A DNA stretch of 64,000 bases from Crataegus laevigata (taxonomy: Eukaryota > Streptophyta > Magnoliopsida > Rosales > Rosaceae). Below are positions 1 to 10,937 of this stretch, in pieces. The stretch is taken from positions 17,327,501-17,391,500 of the forward strand of contig OY756945.1 in the NCBI GenBank assembly GCA_963580275.1, in the 5' to 3' direction. How positions within the stretch are numbered: position 1 is the stretch's first letter; each line of letters opens with the position of its first letter. The position numbers and the translations under genes are program-made. The notes under the pieces are model-generated. The model searched no databases, was not told where the DNA came from, and was given only the letters and a program-made list of their open reading frames with translations.

Positions 1-1288
1 AGAAGAAACTAGGGTAGTAAGCAAGAACAAAAAGGTTGCATGTTAAAGCGGCAAAAGGGAGAAAAAAAATCACTGTTCTAAAAAATCCCCACCTAGCGCC
101 ACTTAGGCCTTGCCTAAGCATTAGGCGGCTGGTCATCGCCCCAATTAATGCCTAGGCGTTTGAAAATTAAGAACGAGTACCTAGAACAACTGAGGTGCCC
201 GTCTAGACCGCCTAGGCACCTGCCTAGGTTGCAACTCACTTAGATAGAAAATAGATAACTTTCAATTTGCATTTAATTTATTTCAATAAATTGTAAAAGA
301 CTTGTTGAATACTTAAAAAGAGCACACACTATACGCTTGTTCCTCATGTTTTCATTATGTTCCAATACTTCATAATACATATGTTATTCTATTTTGTAGT
401 TTATGATGAAATTATATATATTTTAAGTATAAACAGACACTTATTTACATAAAATATAATGAATTTACTTAAATCTGCCTAGGCGCCCGCCTAGACCTCG
501 CCTAGCCTCCTTGGCGCTAGGCCTCAACCCGCCGCTCGACTAGCGCCTAACGTCTTTTAAAACCTTGAAAATAAATAGAAAAAAATATGGAAAGGTGCAA
601 CTGACTAAAATGGGAGGGAAGAAAGCAAGACAACAAGAAGCTAGACGAGGAAGAAGGCAGCAACATTGAGGAAGGAAGGAGAGAAGAGGAGACTCGGTTT
701 TTTAAGTTTTATCTTCTCAAACCCATGTTTTACTTTTGGTTTAATTTGAGAATAATGTGTAGCTAAATTTTTAGTAGTTAGGGGATGTTTTGAAGCTTCG
801 ATTATGATTGCAAATGTGTTATGACATTTCGTTTCAATTTCTTTTATGAAAAGATGAAAATTGCTTCACTACTTGTCTCATTGATGAATTCTTTATGTGT
901 TCTCTAGTGATGCATACTTAGTAAGCGTATCTAGGATTCTAATGCTTTGAATATGTGTGTGCCTGCCCTTGTCGAATGAGGACCTACATATGTTCTAGAG
1001 TAGTACTTGTTAACCGTGATTCACATGAGGACCTACATTTGTCTAGTATCTGCATATAAAATTTCGTTGGCTTTAGGTAAGCATAAGTTGGTCTAATAAT
1101 TATTTTTCGGTGGCTGGTCAGTAGGGACAGCAGCCCAATTCTTGTGACATTTTAAGTAATTAGATAAAACAATCTTACGTTGGAAAGACTCTTATTTTCA
1201 TATGCTACAGTTGACAAATCTTAGTGTTAATAAGGAAAATCAATATGACAATTGTGTGCTACTTTTTGGTGTGCTTTTAATCCTATCA
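1..1288 (+). mobile_element. 5' LTR (partial) of Athila/Tat-like Ty3/gypsy element
   Basis: This sequence matches the full 3' LTR at 7434-9232. Position 1 corresponds to about 8020, so roughly 590 bp of the LTR lie before the window. It ends in TCCTATCA at 1288, followed by a degraded PBS (TTTTTGGCACCGTG). The intact form of this PBS, TTTTGGCGCCGTTGCC, occurs in the related elements at 41477 and 48784 and is the tRNA-Asp type usual for Athila/Tat. A hAT-like element fills 71-567. Near 1020-1045 about 450 bp present in the 3' LTR are missing. The two LTRs differ by many substitutions, so the insertion is old. Confidence 0.85.
71..567 (+). mobile_element. hAT-like non-autonomous element, copy 1
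   Basis: A 497 bp non-coding element rich in GCCTAGGC-type motifs near both ends, with an AT-rich centre. The ends are CACTGTTCTAAAAA and, read on the other strand, CAAGGTTTTAAAAG. A full-length relative lies inverted at 28707-29213. It sits inside the gypsy 5' LTR, and the 3' LTR lacks it, which gives an empty-site comparison. The flanks are A-rich, so the target duplication is unclear here; in copy 2 it is 8 bp. No transposase is present. Confidence 0.75.
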
Positions 1289-1514
1289 AATTTTTGGCAC
1301 CGTGTTGTCAGGGATTGTTATTTCTAATTACTTATTTTTCTATTATTTTATTTTCTTGTCTAATTAGTGTTTTTGTTTTTGGTTTTATTTCAAGTACTCT
1401 TTGTAGTATATGCATACTCGAAGGTCCAAGAGCATTGATCTAGCTTCCTACGATCCTAAGCTTGAACGAACACTTCGAAAGCTTTGAGGAATAATAAAAT
1501 AGAAGCGAGCATCG

Positions 1515-2723
1515 GTGTCCTTACCACCATTTTCTCCACCACATTTGAGTTCGAAAGAGGAGGAAGAACCACAAGAAGACATGGCTGATAACCGTACTTT
1601 GAGGGGGTTGGTAATGCCAAATATGGATCAACAACCATTGTGCATCACATATCTAAATGCAGAAGGAGGATTTGAGCTCAAGTTCGGCATGATTCACTAC
1701 TTTCCCAAGTTCCATGGTTTCTCAATGACAGATGCCAACAAGCATCTCATGAAGTTTCACGTAGTATGCTCAGGAATGAGACCAGCAAATGTAGATAAGG
1801 AGCAAGTTAAGTTGATGGGATTCCTATTTACATTAGAAGCTAAGGCAAACGAGTGGCTTTACAATTTACCTTCGGGATCAATGAACACATGGAACTAGGT
1901 AAAGCAAGCATTCTTGGGGCAATATTTTCCAGCCACAAAAGTTGCAAGCATAAGGAAAGACATATGTGCAATCCGACAACATGGAGAGGCCTTTGGAGTT
2001 TACTATGAGCGGTTCACGTATTTGGTTGCATCTTGTCCTAATCATCAGATTTCAGAGCATCTTCTAATACAGTACTTTTATGAGGGATTGTGTGGTGCTG
2101 ATTGTGTAATGCCTGATGCAACAAGTGGAGGAGCATTCATAGACAAGACACCAACTAATGCTAAGGCATTGCTAAAGAACATTGTTGGCAACACACGTCA
2201 ATTTGAAGGGAGAGATGAGCTACCTCTTAAGAAAGTTAACAAGGTAAGTGTTAATTCTAGTATTGAATTACAATTAGTTAACTTGAGTAATCTTGTGCAA
2301 CAAGTTATGGTGGCTCCAAAACAAGTGTGTGGTGTATGTTCAATGATGGGACATGCCAAGGACATGTGCCTTTCATTGATGGATCAAGATGGTCTTGAGC
2401 AACCTAATGCGTTAGGAGAGTTTCAAAAGAGGCAACAAAGGCAAAAGTATGATCCATACTCCAACAACTATAACGCGGGGTGGCGCGATTATCCACACTT
2501 AAAGTGGAACAATCAAGACAACGGACAAAAATCTGTTCCTAACAACTATAACCGTCCACTTGGCTTCTTTCAAGCAAGACCACATGCACCATTTCAGCCT
2601 CAACAACAACAAGCTCCAAGTAAGTCTCTTGAGGATTTAATTGCTTCTTTACCTAACTCAACTCAATCTTATCAACAAAAAACAGATAAAGCAATTGAAA
2701 ACCTTGAGCGCCAATTGAGTTAG
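1515..2723 (+). pseudogene. gag of Athila/Tat-like element, one nonsense mutation
   Basis: The gag region begins just downstream of the PBS; the likely start is the ATG at 1581 (MADNRTLRGL). The frame runs to 1896, meets one in-frame TAG, then continues in the same frame to 2723, so a single nonsense change separates the halves. It contains a retrotransposon gag core (EWLYNLPSGSMNTW, YFPATKV) and one CCHC zinc knuckle of spacing C-x2-C-x4-H-x4-C (CGVCSMMGHAKDMC), followed by an Asn/Gln-rich tail. In the family this protein forms the virus-like particle and binds element RNA. The stop makes this copy non-functional. Confidence 0.85.
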
Positions 2724-4480
2724 TTAGCAAGTTTAATGGGGGCAACAACACCAACTAGAAATGTTGTATAGCCAAACCATATGTAATCGAAGGGAAAAAG
2801 TTTGGGAGAGCATTGTGTGATTTGGGGGCATCCATCAATCTGATGCTATTCAATGTATGAATCATTGAACCTTGGAGAGTTGAAGTTAGCTGGTCATTCT
2901 TATTATTGCTTTCTTGATGGCTATTCTGGATATAATCAGATTGCAGCTGCTCCGGATGATCAAGAAAAGACGACTTTCACATGTCCATTTGGCACATTTG
3001 CATATCAAAGGATGCCCTTTGAACTTTGCAATGCTGTGTATGGCAAGTATTTTTCGGATATGATTGAGAAAATAATTGAAGTGTTCATGGATGATTTTTC
3101 AATTTATGGTGATTCTTTTGATACATGTCTACATAATCTGTCCCTAGTTCCAAAACATTGTCAAGAAACTAATTTGGTCTTAAATTGGAAAAAATGTCAT
3201 TTCATGGTTTCGCATGGATTAGTTCTAGGGCATATCATATTTGAAAAAGGAATTGAAGTTGATAAATCTAAAGTAGAACTTCTTAGTTCTTTACCCTTCC
3301 CTACTGCTGTCAGGGAGGTTCATTCTTTTCTTGGACATGCAGGTTTCTACCGTAGGTTTTTGATTGACTTCTCAATGATTTCTAGACCCATGTGCCATTT
3401 GCTCCAAAAGGATGCAACATTTGATATGAATGAAGAGTGTGTGGTAGCATCCAACAAGCTTAAGGAGTTGTTATAAATAGCTCTTGTGATCATGCCACCA
3501 AATTGGAGTTTACCTTTTGAGTTGCTATGTGATGCTTTAGACTATGCAGTGGGTGCAGTTCTAGGGCAAAGTGCCACACGTCATCTATTATGCATCTCGA
3601 ACACTTAATGATGCACAGTTGAATTATTCAACAACAAAGAATGAGCTTTTAGCTGTTGTATTTGTTTTATAAAATTTTAGATCTTATATATTGGGACTAA
3701 AGTTATTGTGTTTTCTAACCATACAGCTTTGAAGTATCTACTCACAAAAAAAAGAAGCAAAACCGCGACTTATTCGATGGATACTTCTGCTTCAAGAGTT
3801 TGACTTAGAGATCAAGGATAAGAAAGGGAGTGAGAATGTTGTAGCAAATCATCGTAGCAGACTTGTGCATTCAAACATAGAGGAAGATCTTATCCCTTTA
3901 CATGAGAGTTTTTCGAATGAGCAATTGTTTTCATTAAAGACCACTGACCCTTGTATGCAGATATCAATTACATGGTCACCAAAAAGTTTCCAGATGATTT
4001 TACACATGCTCAAAAAGATAAGCTTGTCAAAACCGCCAAATATTATAAGTGGGATGATCCTTATTTGTGGAATATTGCCCTGGTCAATTGATTAGAAGGT
4101 GTGTCCCCGAATCTGAGTTTAAATCTATTTTAACTTTTTATAATTCTTATGCATGTGGCAGCCATTTTAGAGCAAAGAGGGCAGCCCTTAAGGTGCTAGA
4201 GAGTGGTTTTATTGGCCTAGTTTGTTTAAGGATGTGTATGAGTTTTGTGCAACATGTGATCGTTGTCAACGAACAGGTAGCTTGGGCCCAAGAAATCAAA
4301 TGCCACAAACCCCTAGTTTAATTGTTGAGATCTTTGATGTGTGGGGCATTGATTTCATGGGACCTTTTCCATCTTCAAATGGTTTTCTTTACATTTTATT
4401 GGACGTGGATTATGTTTCTAAATGGGTGGAAGCGAAAGCCACCAAAACTAATGATTCAAAAGTTGTTTCAGATTTTATTA

Positions 4481-4628
4481 GGGGTGTGCTATCCACACAC
4501 CCCATTTTACTTCTTACACACCCCTTGTTAATTTCTATTTGTTGATTTTCTTCAATTCATCCGATCCGACGGTCGAAAATTAGAAGGGTGTGTGAAAAGT
4601 AAAATGGGGTGTGTGAATATCACACCCC
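4481..4628. mobile_element. hAT-type MITE inside the integrase
   Basis: A 148 bp almost completely self-complementary element. Both ends read GGGGTGTG inward, and the terminal inverted repeats extend about 45 bp with few mismatches. It is flanked by a perfect 8 bp duplication, TTTTATTA (4473-4480 and 4629-4636), the size typical of hAT. Removing the element plus one duplication restores the integrase reading frame across the site, so the insertion came after the integrase was laid down. Confidence 0.9.
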
Positions 4629-5098
4629 TTTTATTATGACTAACATCTTTGCAAGATTTGGAACACCTAGAGCAATCATCAATGATGGAGGGAGTCACTT
4701 TTACAATAGACCATTTCAAACATTGCTTAGGAAGTACAATGTCACACATAAGGTGTCTACACCTTATCATCCGCAAACTAGTGCTCAAGCAAAAGTATCA
4801 AACCGTGAGGTGAAGCAAATTTTGGAGAAAACTGTGAGTCCTAGTAGGAAGGATTGGAGCATGCACTTGAACGATGCATTGTGGGCTTATTGGACTACCT
4901 ATAAGGCCATCTCCAACCGAAGGGTCCAGAGGGCCAGAGGGCCGAAAATAGCCCTAAAACCGTCTCCAACCGAGGGCTAGGCCAGAGGGCTCTGGAATCT
5001 GGGAGGGCCCCACAGAATTTCAAAGGGCCAAAGGGCTGGCTGCTTTCGGCCAGCCAGCCAGCCCCGGGGTGGCTATTTTTTTTTAAGGTTTTCCTATT

Positions 5099-5229
5099 GC
5101 TGTCGGTTATAACTGACAGCATTAAAGAATGATTTTTAATACTGTCGGTTATAACCGACAGTAATAGGTATTCATAGGCAAATGTTTTTTATTAATTACT
5201 ATTAGTGTCGGTTATAACCGACACTAATA
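5099..5229. repeat. three palindromes with a shared core
   Basis: Three palindromes share the 16 bp core GTCGGTTATAACCGAC or a one-base variant: 5099-5120 (22 bp, one mismatched pair), 5140-5163 (24 bp, perfect) and 5200-5229 (30 bp, perfect). The flanks differ (CTGTCGG in the first two, AGTGTCGG in the third), so pairing was kept while the arms changed. Each could extrude a cruciform, form an RNA hairpin or bind a dimeric protein. Confidence 0.85.
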
Positions 5230-5334
5230 ATTTGAAATTCAATTTAAAACAACTAGCCGTTGCATTATTATTTTTTTGAATTTGTTTTTTACAGTTTTAT
5301 TATTATTTTTTATTTACAAAAATTTTCCTATAAC

Positions 5335-5630
5335 TTTTTATTTTTTCCTATAACTTTTATTTTTTCCTATAACTTCTATTTTTTCATATAACTTCTATTT
5401 TTTCCTATAACTTTTATTTTCTCCTATTACTTTTAATTTTTCATATAACTTTTATTTTTCCCTATAACTTTTATTTTACAAAATTTGTTTCATATTTTTT
5501 TTAAATTCCATTTTCCCCTATAACTTCTATTTCACAAAATTTGTTTCATTTTATTTTAAATTCTATTTTTTTCCTATAACTTCTATTTCAATTTTTTTTA
5601 AATTATATTTTTTTTTCCTATAACTTCTTA
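5335..5630. repeat. CCTATAACTTYTATTTTT minisatellite
   Basis: About 11 variants of a unit close to CCTATAACTTTTATTTTT. The first eight are directly adjacent with a period near 20 bp; the last ones are spread out by short insertions. The array is internal to the PIF/Harbinger-like element. The relative at 27675 shows only one unit, so the array probably expanded locally. Confidence 0.75.
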
Positions 5631-6411
5631 AGCCATTATACAACATTAAATTAAATTAAGTAACATGAAACAACATTTAACAACATTAAACTTAAACAAC
5701 ATGAATTTAAATTTAAATTGTAGTTTTTAAATAATAAATTATGTTTAGCCCTATGGCCCTTTGGCCCTCGGTTGGAGACGGTTTTTTGTGACAAGGCTAA
5801 AACGAGCCCTCTGGCCCTCTGGACCTCGGTTGGAGACCGAGGCAAATATGGCCCTATACTGTTCATTAAAATATTAATATCTTGGAGAATCTTGGAGGGC
5901 CAGAGGGCTAAAACGAGCCCTCTGGCCAGCCATTGGTTGGAGATGGCCTAAGGCTCCTATTGGAATGTCCCCATTTTAGTTAGTTTATGGGAAACCATGC
6001 CGTCTTCCAGTAAAGTTAGAGCACAAAGCTTATTGGGCGATTATAGCCTACAACATTGACATGAGTGTTGCCGAAAAGTAGAGGAAGCTTAAATTGAATG
6101 AGTTAGATGAAACCCGGAATGATGCGTACAAGTCTAGTCGAATATACAAGGAGAAATCAAAGGCATTTCATGACAAGATGATCTTAAGGAAGAACTTTGT
6201 CATTGGACATAAAGTTCTTTTATTTAATTCTTGCCTTCAGTTATTTCCAAGTAAGCTTTGTTCTCAATGGGTTCGTCCATTTGTTATAACAAATATTTTT
6301 CTTCATGGTGCGGTGGAAATCCAAAGTGCGAAGACCGGAAACGTGTTCAAAGTGAATGGGCATAGACTCAAAGTGTGCATTTTTCATATACTCCTATTCT
6401 TAAATGTGTGA

Positions 6412-7433
6412 TGAACTTATGTGAATTACGATCTCTAGAACTTGCGTAGCGATCTTTTGAAATGTTTGTCATTGATTGCATGAACTTGAAAAGTATAGAG
6501 GCATTACGTTTATCACCATGGCCTAAATAAGCATGTTTCCTGAAGAAAAATGATATAATTAGTTTGCCAATTTGAGCCGTATATGTTGAGCCTTTTATTT
6601 CTTATCACTAGATATGTCTACCCTTATACCTTAAACATTTTTCCTTACCTTTCCAAGCTAGCTAGTGAGCAATGTGGGATTGTCTTATGAGAAATGTTTG
6701 TGAAGTACTTTGAAGGAGTTTGGCAAAAGAATAAGTGTGGGGGTATTTCATGTTTGTATTTAGTGATGTGCAAAATTGAAAAAGAAAAAGAACAAAAAAA
6801 ACAAAAATTGTATACAAAGCAAATAAAAAGTTTTTTAAGTTTCGGTTTAGGGGTGTGGTTGGAGGTATTAGTAGAGTGGCTGGGGAGCTTGAGTTCTTAT
6901 AAATCTCAACAAGAGAATTACTTGCAATGTAGCTTGGAACTTGTGTTTACCTATCCTTTCATTTCTATAACCCTCTCCCTAAGCCTCATTACATCCAATA
7001 AAAGTCCTCTTGATTTAAGTTTTGCAATTATGATTGTGGAGATGAGATCTTTATGCAAGCTTATGGTAGATGTTTCACATTTGATTCTTTGAGCGAAACA
7101 CGTTAAACTAAACATATGTATGATTGAGTGTATGTCCTGTGAGAAGGTCACTAGTTTGCGTGTGGTGTTTTAAAAAAACTTGAAACTACATTAGCATGGC
7201 TATTACACACACTACACTTCAAGGATGATTAAAAGGTTACTGCTAACATTTGAATAAGGAAGATGAGTTTCTATTAACTTGTTTGGTCCTAGCTAAGGTT
7301 CTTGATGATTTGTTTTCTTGAGTGAAATTCTATGAGGGTCACATAGGGGGAAGCTAATGTTTTTCATGTTGCTACTTTTTCATGTTCTCTTTGTTTTGCA
7401 CAAGGACTAGCAAAAGCTAAGTGTGGGGGTATT
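6412..7433 (+). other. 3' non-coding region and PPT of gypsy element
   Basis: No credible ORF. The stretch from about 6368 is clearly homologous to about 45700-46767 and 53015-54082 in the pol-less elements, including the end of the integrase frame. It holds an internal purine tract (AAGTGTGGGGGTATT near 6733) and the terminal polypurine tract (AAGCTAAGTGTGGGGGTATT) just before the 3' LTR. Confidence 0.75.
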
Positions 7434-9232
7434 TGATAAGCTCATATTTATATATATTTTACATCAACTTCACTTGTCCTTTCTTGGTTAGTTCCTTATA
7501 TTTTTGAGCTATTTACTTTGTTTTTGTGTTTGTAGGATTTGTCAGGCAAAGAAAAGAAAAATACCACAAGTGGGATTTTAAGTAACAAATTCGTCAAAAC
7601 TGCCTGTGCAGATCAGCTGGCTTTGGAAGCAAGTTGCAAACAGCTCAGAATGAATTAGAGAATGAGCCTTATATGCTTGGAAAGCTATGGATGTCTATTT
7701 TATGGTCGCGGGTTGCTAATATCATTTTTCTAGAAGAAGTTATGGTCGTTTTAACACTGAAAGGTTCCCAAGAGGCTAAGCAATTTGTAACTAACAAGAA
7801 AGGATTGAAAGCAATAAACCCAATAAATCTAGCAGCCAAAACTGATGCAGCCAAGAACAAACCAGCTGAAACCTATTCAAATATCAAAGGAAATGGAATT
7901 AAAGATGAGGATTAAGTGGGAGTAATGGGCATAAAGGCTACCTAAAGAGTTACAATTATTTTACTATTTCTTCTCACTTATTGTAATCTCTAAATGGCTG
8001 TTAGTGGGGTGAGTTATGGAGAAGAAATTGGGGCAGCAGCAAGAACAAAAAGGCTGCAGGTTGCAGTGGCACAGGGGAGAAAAAAATAGAAAAAAAAAGA
8101 AAAAAAATGGAAAGCTGCAGCTGACGAAAATGGGAGGGAAGAAAGTAAGATAGCAAGAAGTTAGACGAGGAAGAAGGCAGCAACATTGAGGAAGGAAGGA
8201 GAGAAGAGGAGACTCGATTCTTTCAGTTTTATCTTCTCAAACCCATGTTTTACTTTTGGTTTAATTTGAGAATAATGTGTAACTAAATTTTTAGTAGTTA
8301 GTGGATGTTTTGAAGCCCCCGATTATGATTGCAAATGTGTTATGACATTTCGTTTCAATTTCTTTTATGAAAAGATGAAAATTGCTTCACTACTTGTCTC
8401 ATTGATGAATTCTTTATGTGTTCTCTAGTGATGCATACTTAGTAAGCGTATCTAGGATTCTAATGTTATGAATCTTTGTGTGTCTGTCCTTGTCGAATGA
8501 GGACCTACATATGTTCTAGAGTAGTACTTGTTAATTACGATTAACATGTGAATCAATTTCTAGGATAAGTAAGACAATGCCAGTATTTACGATGCCTTGT
8601 GATAACTCAAACTCTTTTCATTCTTAATGATATCTACTTGTTAAATCTATGAACACGCTATTCTAGATTGCATGCTAGGGACTAAGTTAAGTTGAAAACG
8701 TCATTCTCTTAACATACTACATAAGAAAGAGTAATAGGTTGAGTTCTAACATTGAACCAACCTGAGCATCTTCATCCGGAAATAAAAGGAATTTGAATGA
8801 AACATAACATGTTTGCATGATTATTTGGTGGTGGATAGCACTTCCCCTAACTCGTTTTCTTAATTTGTGAAATACAATTTGTTTTTATAATTTAAAATAT
8901 GTTTCTGTCCTGTTTTTGTTCGATTTAATTTAAATAGAAAATCAACTCCAAAAATTCCAAACATTTGTGTAAGTATACCTCTGTGTGTCTAGTGTTTGCA
9001 TATAAAATTTCGTTGACTTTAGATAAGTGTAAGTTGGTCTAATAATTATTTTTCGGTGACTGGTCAGTAGGGACAGCAGCTCAGTTTTTGTGACATTTTA
9101 AGTAGTTAGATAGAACAATTTCTGCGGGAAAGACCCTGTTTTCATATGCTTCAATTGATAAATCTTAGTGTTAATAAGGAAAATCAATAGGACAATTGTG
9201 AGCTACTTTGTGATGTGCTTTTAATCCTATCA
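7434..9232 (+). mobile_element. 3' LTR of Athila/Tat-like element
   Basis: A 1799 bp LTR that starts TGATAAGCTC directly after the PPT and ends CCTATCA. It matches the partial 5' LTR at 1-1288. Its first ~120 bp resemble the LTR starts at 39456, 46768 and 54083. It contains no real coding sequence; short ORFs inside it have no recognisable domain. Its right border joins a prolamin-like gene remnant. Confidence 0.9.
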
Positions 9233-9237
9233 AATAT

Positions 9238-9476
9238 GACTGAGATCCCTGGTGGTAATAGGCTTGGGATCTCAAGCAGTAGTAGGCATGGGATTCCCGG
9301 TGGAGATACTCCAGGAGTTCTGGGTGGCAAAAGGCTTGGGATCCCAGGTGGCAGTAGGCCTGGGATATTGGGAAAGTTTGGGAGTGGCGGTGGGGGTGGA
9401 ATATGCGCAAATCGGGTTGCACGTATGTTGCCATTATTATTAGTAGCAAAAACATTGCCTGAACTTCTCTGGACAT
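9238..9476 (-). pseudogene. prolamin-like (ECA1-type) gene, 5' part only
   Basis: The minus strand starts MSREVQAMFLLLIIMATYV, clearly related to the signal peptide start MSRQAQALLSLLLLATCAA of the intact gene at 15681-16103. After the signal peptide the family's Pro-rich repeat (IPGLLPPGIPSLLPP) is present in a different frame, so there is a frameshift near the signal/mature junction. The sequence stops at the gypsy 3' LTR border, and the cysteine-rich domain is absent from the window. The remainder, if it survives, would lie beyond the 5' LTR, left of position 1. It is a truncated pseudogene. Confidence 0.75.
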
Positions 9477-9493
9477 GTTTGCCGGAAAACTAA

Positions 9494-9932
9494 GGGTCTG
9501 TTTGGTAGTGTACTTGAATCCAACTTTTTAAACTCAAAAACAGTTTTCAAGTTTTAGGTCTTAAAAACTTGTTTGGTATGACTATTTTTAAAAACTGAAC
9601 TCAAGACTAACTCAAAAATATAGTTTATTCCTTAAAAACATAAAAAGTGAGTTTTTAGAGTTTTTAAACTTAAATTCACTCATTTCTTTTCTCTCCCTCC
9701 TCCCCTCTCACTCCAAATATATCTCTCTCTTTTCTTCTTTCTTTCTCCTCTTTTTTTTTTACTTTTTTCGTCTCTACTCCAATCCAATCAAGTTTAAGTC
9801 GTAAGATTTAAAAAATTTAAATCGCAAACCAGTCAAGTTTTTTAGTATTAAAGAAAATTGTTTTCAAGAAATGTTCTTAAGAAATGTTTTGAGAAATGAT
9901 AAAAAATTTCAAATAAGATACCCAACAGGCCC
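9494..9932. mobile_element. Tourist/Harbinger-like MITE
   Basis: A 439 bp non-coding element with imperfect terminal inverted repeats (GGGTCTGTTTGGTA against GGGCCTGTTGGGTA) and a TAA duplication on both sides (9491-9493, 9933-9935). It inserted about 15 bp upstream of the start codon of the prolamin-like pseudogene. Confidence 0.8.
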
Positions 9933-9935
9933 TAA

Positions 9936-10862
9936 GTATTTCATCAACTTCATCGATTTGTAATAATCTGTTCTTCGTTTTTCCTTTCAATTTTTTGTTG
10001 GGTCCGGTGAAAACATTTTTTTCAACATAGTAACTTGGCACGGCCAGTGGAAAATTACTTACTGTAATATGAAAGTTACAAGAAACAGTATAATAATAAA
10101 TCTAATATGTTCTGCATCAAAAGCTACGAAAATTCTACCATGCTCAGGGAAAATGGAGGGTGGAGATCTTTTGGTTTCATATATAGTACAATTAAACCAG
10201 AAGAAAAAATTCAGAAGTAGGAAAGTTTTGTTTGGTTAAGATGACCTTTTAAATAGATGAAAGCAGCTTGTGCTTTCTAAGGCTTTCTGGGAAGGCCTCG
10301 GTTAGACTATTATTACTACGCAATTTCAAATGAAAGCAGCTTGTGCTTTCTTAGGCTTTCTGGGAAAGCCGCTTTTGCCTTGACTTTCTGGTCTCAAAAT
10401 AGTCACAATCAAATGAAATCACCCGGTAGTTGCTGAGATTGGCTGGCTGCAGAAGCAACCAAACCTAGCAGCATCTAAAAATACAAAATAGTCACTTTCA
10501 TATATATATATATATATATATATAATAAATTATTTTTCTTGTTTAGAAGGTTCGGTTTTTTTTACTGTCGGAAAAATTGCAGGCCTGCTATCCTTTACTT
10601 GCAAATGCACGCGAGTGCTAAGCATCTAGTCGGAAAAATGGTCTTGATTCTTGTGGATAAGAAGTCAAAGAATTGGATATTTGAAATTTTGAGTCATTTT
10701 CTAGGAAATTTCGTGGATTTTATTGTGCACTGTGTGGACAATTTGACTCTTGGAATTCCTCACAGATAATTCAAAATCCAGTCGCTGTTACTTGTTCAAT
10801 TCAGTTACTTGCATTATAAGATATCTGCAAATTTTTGTGAATATTTATATGTTGCCCCAGAC
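9936..10862. other. intergenic, no gene seen; short repeats
   Basis: No supported gene. It contains a direct duplication of about 40 bp (10258-10297 and 10331-10370, unit with AAAGCAGCTTGTGCTTTC) and a (TA)12 microsatellite at 10501-10524. The stretch leads into the promoter of the NLR gene. Confidence 0.6.
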
Positions 10863-10870
10863 TTATATAA
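10862..10870 (+). promoter_or_regulatory. probable TATA box of NLR gene
   Basis: The motif TTATATAAC lies about 70 bp upstream of the start codon at 10938, which would leave a 5' leader of roughly 40 nt. This is inferred from motif and spacing only. Confidence 0.45.
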
Positions 10871-10937
10871 CTCCGTAGATTTTGGAACTGGGAAAATCAG
10901 TTGGGGATGAAAGGGAAACAAAAACAGTAGAGAGCTA

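Larger units (their letters stand above)
4905..5948. mobile_element. PIF/Harbinger-like non-autonomous element
   Basis: A 1044 bp element with perfect 14 bp terminal inverted repeats (GGCCATCTCCAACC) and a TAA duplication on both sides (4902-4904, 5949-5951), the PIF/Harbinger signature. It interrupts the gypsy integrase, which resumes in register at 5952. It has no transposase. Inside are three strong palindromes (5099-5229) and an AT-rich minisatellite (5335-5630). A diverged relative, itself interrupted, lies at 25007-28022. Confidence 0.88.
2773..6411 (+). pseudogene. pol remnant: protease, RT, RNase H, integrase (Athila/Tat-like)
   Basis: Recognisable pol parts occur in the usual Ty3/gypsy order, but with stops and frameshifts. 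A protease fragment (CDLGASINLM, near 2817) is joined by a deletion to the middle of reverse transcriptase at 2853-3476. That part keeps the catalytic FMDD motif (VFMDDFSIYG) and the RT thumb but lacks the first RT motifs. RNase H (CDALDYAVGAVLG) lies at about 3530-3860. Integrase follows, with an HHCC remnant near 4140-4280 and the catalytic core parts WGIDFMGPF and INDGGSHF. Integrase is interrupted twice, by a 148 bp MITE at 4481 and a 1044 bp element at 4905, and resumes at 5952. Its C-terminal part ends near 6411. It cannot encode active enzymes. Confidence 0.85.
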
